A DNA stretch of 10,067 nt from Chrysochromulina tobinii (lineage: Eukaryota > Haptophyta > Prymnesiales > Chrysochromulinaceae): positions 1 to 10,067 of the forward strand of contig JWZX01002111.1 in assembly GCA_001275005.1 (NCBI GenBank), in the 5' to 3' direction. The notes under the pieces are model-generated. The model saw only the letters and a program-made list of their open reading frames with translations, searched no databases and was not told the DNA's origin. Numbering within the stretch: the stretch's first letter is position 1; every line of letters begins with the position of its first letter. Shown here piece after piece: positions 5,259-10,067 of the stretch. The translations under genes were made by a program, and so were the position numbers.

Positions 5259-8200
5259 TCAAGTGGTCAATGATGGCACATCCGCCCTCAGCCTGCGCTC
5301 CCTCACCTCCTTCCTAGCCTTTCGTGCCCTGAGCAGCAGTTGGATCATGATCGCGGCGGCTGTCTGCATCTTCTTGGCTGCTGCGCTTGTGAGCGTCTCC
5401 GAAAAGTTGAGCTTGCTCAGCGCGTCGTTGGACTCGAAGCGGGCCAGGCTAATATTCTGCTGCCGACGCTTGAGAAACTTGGCCGCCTCAGAATCCACGA
5501 CCGTCCTATCGAGCGCCAATATGTCTTTACTGGCGCTGTGGCTCGTGTTTGTCTGGACCGTGCGCACAATCAGCTTGATGAGGTGCTCAAGGCAGCGCTC
5601 CGAGGGCTGCAGTGCATGCGCCGCGTAGTCGGAGCCGTCGTGATCCTGGTGCCGAGGCCGGTGCGTGCTGAGGAAGCTCTGGTACTCTATGGGGGAGTGA
5701 GTCTGCATGGCGAGGAGGAACTCACCGGCGTCTGCTGCATTCGCTTCCTCGAGCTCGAGGTCCGTGGGTAACGCGACGACGAGGGACAGCCGCACCAGAG
5801 CTTCGAGGAAGTCGGTGGGGGTGATGTGGCGCAGCTTCGCCTCGGAGGCCCCACTCAGATCTTTGGCGGTGCGGATGCGGGACCAGAGAAAGATTTGCTT
5901 AGCGGCCAGCTCAGTCACCTGACCGGACTCGACCAGGCCAACGTGCCGAACAAAGGTGAGCCACTCACCGATGCTCATCAGCGAGTCATCCTTGAGCCGA
6001 TCCTGCATCCCATGGCTGACCTGCGCGTAGGCATCGTACAGCGCAAAGAGAGACTGCCGATGGCTCTCGAGGACCGTTGTCGGTGCCTCCAAGTAGCAGA
6101 AGCGCTTCCGAAAGGCATTCGAGTTCTGGAGTGCGGCCGGCGGCAAGAGACGGAGCAGATTGTGCGTGAGGAGCTCGTTGACCGACTCGGAGACGTCGCG
6201 CTTGCTGTGCAAGAGGATCGCGCAGCGCACGAGGACCTGCAGCCACTCCTGACGGTTGAGTGCGCTCTTCGAGTTGAACTCATCCTCATCGGCAGTCGCC
6301 TTGTCGACAGCGTTGACGGCGACCCAGACGGTCTGAAACTCGCCCTTGGACACGTCCTTGGAGACCAGCTGGCACTGGTCCATGAAGCGCAAGAACGCGT
6401 TGAAGCTCATGTTGTAGATATCGGGCTCGCCCTCTGCCGTTTGGCCTTCGGAGTAGAGAGACGCATAGTAGTCGAAGCTGCCATAGATGAGGCGGTGATG
6501 CTGCCACAGCACCTCCCTGACCCTGTCGACTTCGTCCACTTCGGCCAAACGGCCTCCGCCGTCATGCTCCATGTCGCGGCGCCCCGTGCTGGACGGCGCC
6601 CGATTCCCCAGGATCAGCATCGACAGCTGATGGGTGCGCACCTGATGAGGGAGGCGCTCAGATGCCATCAGCATCCACTCAGAGGTCATCAGAGTCTTCA
6701 GCTTCGGCAGCTCGTGGGTGTGCTTCCCCACAGACCCATCCGCCAAAATCACGAGAGGCACTCAGAGGTGCTCAAAGGTACTCAGAGGCACTCAGAGGTA
6801 CTCCGAGGTCATCGGCTTGCCGTTACCGCCACAGACCAATCCGCTAAGAACAATGGACGCATCGCCTCCGGAGTCTCGAAAAAGTCCCTCGAGTTCCCGC
6901 TATGGAGCCTCGGTGCCCAGATGGAGTGCTCGAGCTGCCATCGCGCCTTCTTCTTCTGATTGCGTCTCGTCAATTGCTGGTACCGTTGCACGGTCGCTGG
7001 CTCGTCCTCTGGCGCCACGTACCGGTTACGGCTAATCGCCTCGCGCACGTGCCGCTCGCGGACGGGCAGCCGGCTGTGCGTCGGGTCGGTCACGAGAGCC
7101 ACCTGGAGTCGCCTCGAGGCCCAGCCGAGCGCCACGTGCCGGCTGTCGTACGCTGTGGCGGCGGCAATCACGTCATCGCCGAGATCGTGAGCTCCGCCGA
7201 GATCGTGAGCTCCGGTGGAGGCGTCAAAAGCGAGCTCGACGTACAACTCGGCGTTCAGAGCGAGCGCCGCCTCGAGCGCCTCCCTCGAGCGTTGCCGAGC
7301 GGAGCGTGTATCGGGCGGAGCCTCGCGGACCTGATGAGGGAGGCAATCATAATGTAAACATAATGCAATCATAATGCAATCAACATGCAGGCGGAGCCTC
7401 GCGGACCAGATGAGGGAGGCAATCATAATGCAAACATAATGCAATCATAATGCAATCAACATGCAGGCGGAGCCTCGCGGACCTCCGGCATCACAGACGT
7501 GACCTCCGCCGCAGGATCTGTCGACGCTGACGCTGGTGGGCCGTTCAGCGCCCAGACCAGCGTGATGGGCATGAAGGTACGCGAAGGCGCCGGGGTGCAT
7601 CGTGGTGGGGGAGTGCGCCCGTTTGGATTCCGTTTTGGCGGGAAGCCAAAGGCTGCGTGCAGAGGCGAGCTGAGGGGAGCCGCTGCTGTGGTGAAGAGTC
7701 CGACTTGCACAGACAGCTGAGGCGCGGACCTGATGAGGGAGGCAATCATCATGCAATCAGTATGCAATCAGTATGCAATCAGCATGCAATCAGCTTACAC
7801 TAAGCATTTGCAATTAGAGGCCATCAGGGTACCGTGGACGCGTCCACTTCCTCCGCTCCTCAGCTGCTGATAGCTCTGCAAGGCTGGCTCGGCTCGCCGC
7901 CCCACTCCGACCCTGATTGCATGCTGATTGCCTACTGATTGCATCACTCATCAGGTGCGTCCCACTCCGACCCCTCAGGGCATCTCCCGACTGTGGGCGC
8001 TGTGATGGGCGCTGCTTGGCCTTGGGCGTTGGTCTCTGCAGCCCAGGATTGGGCGTCACGAACGGCTCGCCATGCCGCTTCGAGCCGTCATCAGCGCCCG
8101 CGACGACGCTCGCGAGGCCATCTCGGCTCGCATGAGCGCCTTGTCGAGCGCCGGTAAGGTACGTGCGGACCTTACGGCTCAAGCGCCGCTGCGCCTGAGC

Positions 8201-8647
8201 TGCATAGAGAGCATCTCTCCACAGTTCAAAGGCGCCACCTCCGTAGGCGGTGGCAGCAGCGGGGGAGGGCGCGGCAGCAGCGGGGGCAGGCGGTGCAGGC
8301 TGCTGCGTTCGGGCCTCACTCAAGCCAGCGCCAGCACACAACGCGGCGCCATCGCTGATGCTCGACACAGCGCGGTTGCGAACATTCTGCTCATAGTCCA
8401 GTGCTGGCGCAGGACCCATGTGCGCGGCACAGCATTCGTTTCGGAGGCGTGTGCTCTCTGCTTGACGTCTCTTCAGGTGGTCAAGGTCGCCGATGATCGT
8501 CTGCGTGCCGGGCTGGAGGATATGCTTCGCCGGTGTGTGCTCCTGCTGTGGCAGCAGCGTATTGGGCGCGGTGGCAGATCGTCGCAAAGAGGGATCTGCT
8601 CGATGCTCGGGCGTCTCGCACACCCTGGGCACCGGGTCGCTTCTCAT
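5259..8647 (-). CDS. EF-hand-like/IQ-motif protein, four exons (about 982 aa)
   Basis: I read one spliced gene: exons 8647-7833, 7729-7483, 7330-6827 and 6641-5259. Lengths 815, 247, 504 and 1383 nt give phases 2, 0 and 0 and sum to a multiple of three. The ATG at 8647 is the first after an in-frame TAG. Exon 1 carries LQPGTQTIIGDLDHLKRRQ (about 44-62) and an Ala/Pro-rich stretch (about 115-133). Exon 3 ends with DFFETPEAMRPLFLADWSVA (503-522). Exon 4 begins VRTHQ and holds LWQHHRLIYGSFDYYASLY (from about 567) and four EF-hand-like blocks: MSFNAFLRFMDQCQLV (about 600), LNRQEWLQVLVRCA (about 650), MSIGEWLTFVRHVGLV (about 744) and ITPTDFLEALVRLS (about 795), with degenerate Ca loops. IQLLLRARKAR near 955 is a complete IQ motif, the binding site for calmodulin or a myosin-type light chain. 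The layout resembles large conserved protist proteins I would place at the flagellum or cytoskeleton; that location is inferred. No enzyme motif is seen. Confidence 0.72.
6642..6826 (-). other. Intron 3 of the IQ-motif gene (185 nt)
   Basis: The donor GCG|GTAACG at 6826 and acceptor CTCCCTCATCAG|GTGCGC at 6642 join two frames in phase 0, linking the LADWSVA end of exon 3 to VRTHQLSM. Without splicing, exon 3 runs into TGA four codons later. The intron carries 10-bp repeats and a diverged second copy of the exon 3 edge. Several CTGAT/CTGAG sites could serve as branch points. Confidence 0.7.
6757..6809. repeat. 10-bp tandem repeat inside intron 3
   Basis: About five degenerate units of GGYRCTCAGA (plus-strand reading) run through the intron. 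Related CTCAGAGGTCATCAG pieces recur near 6680. On the minus strand the unit is TCTGAGTACC-like, and it repeats a pyrimidine-rich motif resembling the intron's own 3' end. Confidence 0.8.
7314..7484. repeat. 76-bp tandem repeat, 2.25 copies
   Basis: Units begin at 7314 and 7390, with a 19-bp third start (GGCGGAGCCTCGCGGACCT) at 7466. The two full units differ at only two places (CTGATG against CAGATG, and TGTAAAC against TGCAAAC). Each contains 11-bp sub-repeats around AATCATAATGC. The outer 18-19 bp copies lie at the exon edges, as expected for tandem duplication or an insertion with target duplication. Confidence 0.95.
7331..7482 (-). other. Intron 2 of the IQ-motif gene (152 nt, two 76-nt units)
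   Basis: The donor GAG|GTCCGC at 7482 and acceptor CTCCCTCATCAG|GTCCGC at 7331 are both phase 0 and join VMPE to VREAPPDTRS. The intron is exactly two 76-nt copies (7482-7407 and 7406-7331). The inner copy ends CATCTG rather than CATCAG. A working inner AG would leave VREAPPAC followed by a stop. The 5' splice site GTCCGC is weak by general consensus but is repeated at the next exon start, so the precise boundary is set only by phase and the CAG. Confidence 0.72.
7730..7832 (-). other. Intron 1 of the IQ-motif gene (103 nt)
   Basis: The donor CCACG|GTACCC at 7832 and acceptor CTCCCTCATCAG|GTCCGC at 7730 split one codon in phase 2 and join ..WTRPR to SAPQLSVQ. Unspliced, exon 1 stops at TAA eight bases into the next stretch of sense codons. 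The 3' half is four tandem 11-mers RCTGATTGCAT followed by the common acceptor; each 11-mer offers a CTGAT branch-point-like site. Confidence 0.7.
7901..7973 (+). mobile_element. Reverse-oriented copy of the intron element with 13-bp flanking repeats
   Basis: CCCACTCCGACCC lies at 7901-7913 and 7961-7973, 60 bp apart. Between them, on the plus strand, are three 11-mers of the TGATTGCAT type, then CACTCATCAG|GTGCGT, the same 3' end as the minus-strand introns but in the opposite orientation. It interrupts exon 1 of the IQ-motif gene. The added 60 bp keep the minus-strand frame open (SGTHLMSDAISRQSACNQGR), so it may be translated. A minus-strand GT..AG pair created by the duplication would remove 59 nt and break the frame. 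Insertion is inferred from the paired flanks. Confidence 0.65.
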
Positions 8648-8738
8648 CTCCACGAGTCGGGCAAAACACAAATGAGGGACTCTTCTGGAAGTCCCTGTTT
8701 CGATCTATTTTAGGCATGTTTTGGCTTGTACCGTAATT

Positions 8739-8762
8739 GAGGGGGGTGGGGGGGAAGGGGGA
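8739..8762 (+). promoter_or_regulatory. G-rich tract with quadruplex potential / minus-strand pyrimidine tract
   Basis: The plus strand has G6-T-G7-AA-G5, enough for four GGG runs. On the minus strand, the sense of the nearby gene, it is a C-rich pyrimidine run about 90-110 bases before the first ATG, followed by CTCAATTACGGTACAAG. It could be a promoter G-tract or the polypyrimidine tract of a 5'-UTR intron. Neither can be decided here. Confidence 0.4.
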
Positions 8763-8858
8763 GAAAGTGCTCCCGCCCATAAATGTTTAGAGTGCTACCG
8801 CCGGCTTCCCCACCCCCGTTTGTCGTTTCTCGTTTCTGGGGTGACTGTGTACGTGTGT

Positions 8859-8887
8859 AGCCATGGTGAGTAGCTCTTACCATGGCT
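8859..8887. repeat. Short inverted repeat AGCCATGGT
   Basis: AGCCATGGT (8859-8867) and ACCATGGCT (8879-8887) form 9-bp perfect arms with an 11-base loop. Each arm contains an ATG followed by a donor-like sequence on its own strand (GTGAGT on plus, GTAAGA on minus). Its function is unknown. Confidence 0.6.
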
Positions 8888-9009
8888 GCTTACCTTAGTT
8901 CTCTGCTGGTCACACACACCTTGCTTTTGGTACGGTCACATTCTTGGAATTCTTGGGCGCGGGGGCGGGCGCGACACTCTCACAAGTGTCCTACAACAGG
9001 GACACGCTA

Positions 9010-9752
9010 CTACCTTGTCCTGCCACCGCCATGCACCGCCATGCCCAAGCTGGTACCCGAGGCCTCATAGCCGTCGGTCCTCCCACGCGCAAAGCACTGT
9101 GGGGCTCCTCTTGGGATCTTGCCGTCAGCGACACAAATGAAGTAGTTTGCTGTGTACAGCAACCACGGGTAACACTTCACGTTCAACATCCGCTGCGCCC
9201 GCGGACGTGGCCCCGTGCACCGTGGCATACGGTGTAGCACGGAAGGCCCAGGCCCCTGGGGGCAGTCCAGCAGCTGAGCGGGGTTACCGTGATAGCGCTT
9301 CGAGAAGTCCAAGAGATAGATGGCCATCATGACCAAGGGGCGCCTTGAGGACGGCACTGTGCTCAGAGGCCTCCATGCCAATGATGCTCAAGGCCTAACG
9401 TGAGTGACATTGGAATGCAACTCATGACCACCATGTGCTCAGAGGGAACGCTGACGTTGCGCAAGAAGCAAAACAAGAAGATGTGCCAAGCACTGGTCAG
9501 CTGATTGTATTCCAAAACCCAGCCTTGAACTGCGGTCACGTGCGCCACAGCGCCAGGAAATCGCACTCGGCGCGTGATGACGGGATGCACAACAACGACA
9601 GTGATGTCGCGTCGGATGCAGGACGAACGCGAACCAGCGATCCATGGGACACGAGAGCACCCCTGACCAAAGGCCAAGCGAGCCAGCGGACATGGTTGTG
9701 CGCGCGACGTGCTCTCCAATGATTCCAAAGATTCCAAAAAACAAGAGCTCAA
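9010..9752 (-). CDS. Possible exons of an unrecognised minus-strand gene
   Basis: This is weak evidence only. Two overlapping minus-strand frames, 9752-9363 and 9381-9010, are open for about 129 and 123 codons. Stretches such as RFPGAVAHVTAVQGWVLEYN, PLVMMAIYLLDFSKRYHGNP and LNVKCYPWLLYTANYFICVA look more protein-like than random shadow. They are in different frames, so a gene would need an intron or a frameshift near 9363-9400. A third minus frame there also reads well (ALSIIGMEASEHSAVL, ending at a GTAACC donor-like site). I recognise no family. It could be a decayed gene, a multi-exon gene continuing off the window, or noise. Confidence 0.22.
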
Positions 9753-9964
9753 CCCGGACTTGCCAAGTCCGGGTTGAGCTGGGGTTCACAACGAAACAGG
9801 TGTGGAAGCCATGAACGTCCTCAACCCGGACTTGCTAAGTCCGGGTTGAGCTCATGTTTAACGATTAACCGTGAATTCACACATCAAGTCCGGGTTCAGC
9901 ACTGAAAAAAATTTGCTCAACCCGGACTTGTTGGGTCTTCACACCAAGAAGTCCGGGTTGAGCA
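9746..9964. repeat. Cluster of seven alternating inverted 14-17 bp repeats
   Basis: The core CTCAACCCGGACTT occurs as hairpin pairs: 9746-9762 with 9764-9780 (17-bp perfect arms, 1-base loop), 9820-9833 with 9837-9850 (14-bp perfect arms, 3-base loop), and 9914-9929 with 9949-9964 (16-bp perfect arms, 19-base loop). A lone reverse copy, CAAGTCCGGGTTCAGCA, at 9885-9901 can pair with 9914-9930 with one mismatch. The sequences between arms are unrelated, and no open frame runs through. It may be a palindromic mobile or satellite element, paired binding sites for a dimeric factor, or structured RNA; the sequence does not discriminate. Confidence 0.9.
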
Positions 9965-10067
9965 CGCAAAACATGTGCTCCGTCCGAAGGAAATGCTTAA
10001 TACAAGCTTAGGCGAATCGAATGCGGCCCGCTCGGCCACTTAGTCGGATCGAATGCTCGGCCGTGAC
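9965..10067. other. Right-edge sequence with short direct repeat
   Basis: There is no gene. ATCGAATGC followed by CTCGGCC occurs at 10016-10037 and again, shortened by six bases, at 10048-10062. This could be the beginning of another repeat array or a gene cut by the window edge. Confidence 0.5.

Larger units (their letters stand above)
8648..9009. other. 5' flank of the IQ-motif gene
   Basis: No gene is supported here. The stretch contains a purine tract, a short hairpin and, on the minus strand, strong donor-like sites AAG|GTAAGC (intron side starting at 8893) and ATG|GTAAGA, suggesting possible 5' untranslated exon structure. Two small overlapping hairpins (GACACT..AGTGTC and GTGTCC..GGGACAC) lie at 8973-9005. 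A plus-strand 62-codon frame from 8882 has a hydrophobic start but nothing recognisable. Confidence 0.4.

Noticed and set aside
6627-6761. N-terminal extension of the IQ-motif frame beginning at 6761 (GTG)
   Set aside because: The first codons are not ATG and lie in intron 3; the shared acceptor at 6642 and the phase match with exon 3 explain the sequence better. A weak similarity to LADWSV comes from the duplicated exon edge.
5826-6959. 377-codon plus-strand open frame
   Set aside because: It lies wholly antisense to exons 3 and 4 and intron 3 of the minus-strand gene. Its composition mirrors that gene and it crosses the intron, so it is a high-GC shadow.
8648-8671. Earlier start for exon 1 at 8671
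   Set aside because: That codon is TTG; the first in-frame ATG is at 8647.
8739-8762. Telomere or organellar sequence
   Set aside because: The G run is irregular and not a telomere unit; nothing else nearby is organelle-like.
8882-9070. Plus-strand 62-codon frame with a hydrophobic start (MAAYLSSLLVTHTLLLV)
   Set aside because: It is short, its remainder is basic and low in structure, there is no homology I recognise, and it overlaps a hairpin and donor-like sites.
9746-9964. CRISPR-like array
   Set aside because: The repeats alternate orientation, spacing is irregular, there are no regular unique spacers, and the DNA is eukaryote-like.

Overview
The window looks like nuclear DNA from a GC-rich, flagellated unicellular alga or related protist. 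A haptophyte or pelagophyte-like organism is my best guess, but the sequence does not settle the taxon. The grounds are eukaryote-type genes (a GTPBP1/2-type translational GTPase, a Kre2/Mnt1-type GT15 mannosyltransferase, and an EF-hand-like/IQ-motif protein of a kind I associate with protists), spliceosomal-type introns, alanine/proline-rich inserts inside conserved domains, and no bacterial operon structure.

Layout. Positions 1-2433 (+) hold the 3' part of a GTPBP1/2-like gene, truncated at the left edge of the window; its conserved blocks are separated by long low-complexity inserts built from short tandem and spaced direct repeats. Positions 2434-2971 are a gene-free stretch between two convergent genes. 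Positions 2972-4897 (-) hold an uninterrupted GT15-like glycosyltransferase with an extra C-terminal region; a 20-bp-arm inverted repeat lies over its start codon. Positions 4912-5258 are intergenic and contain a TTAC microsatellite. Positions 5259-8647 (-) are best read as one four-exon gene for a protein of about 982 residues. The exons lie in different frames, and splicing at three GT..AG introns (103, 152 and 185 nt) restores one continuous frame. Positions 8648-10067 are mostly unexplained: a G-rich tract, small hairpins, weak minus-strand ORFs and, at 9746-9964, a striking cluster of seven alternating inverted copies of one 14-17 bp sequence.

The most interesting signal is in the 5259-8647 gene. 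All three introns end in the same sequence, CTCCCTCATCAG, followed by an exon beginning GTSCGC. Two of them contain 11-bp tandem units around TGATTGCAT, and one is an exact double of a 76-bp unit bordered by copies of the exon edge. A related 60-bp insertion sits in exon 1 in the opposite orientation, between 13-bp direct repeats. This resembles a local burst of introner-like (intron-generating) insertions or tandem-duplication introns. The three genes have no evident shared pathway: one acts on translation or mRNA surveillance, one on secretory-pathway glycosylation, and one probably in a cytoskeletal or flagellar calmodulin-binding role.
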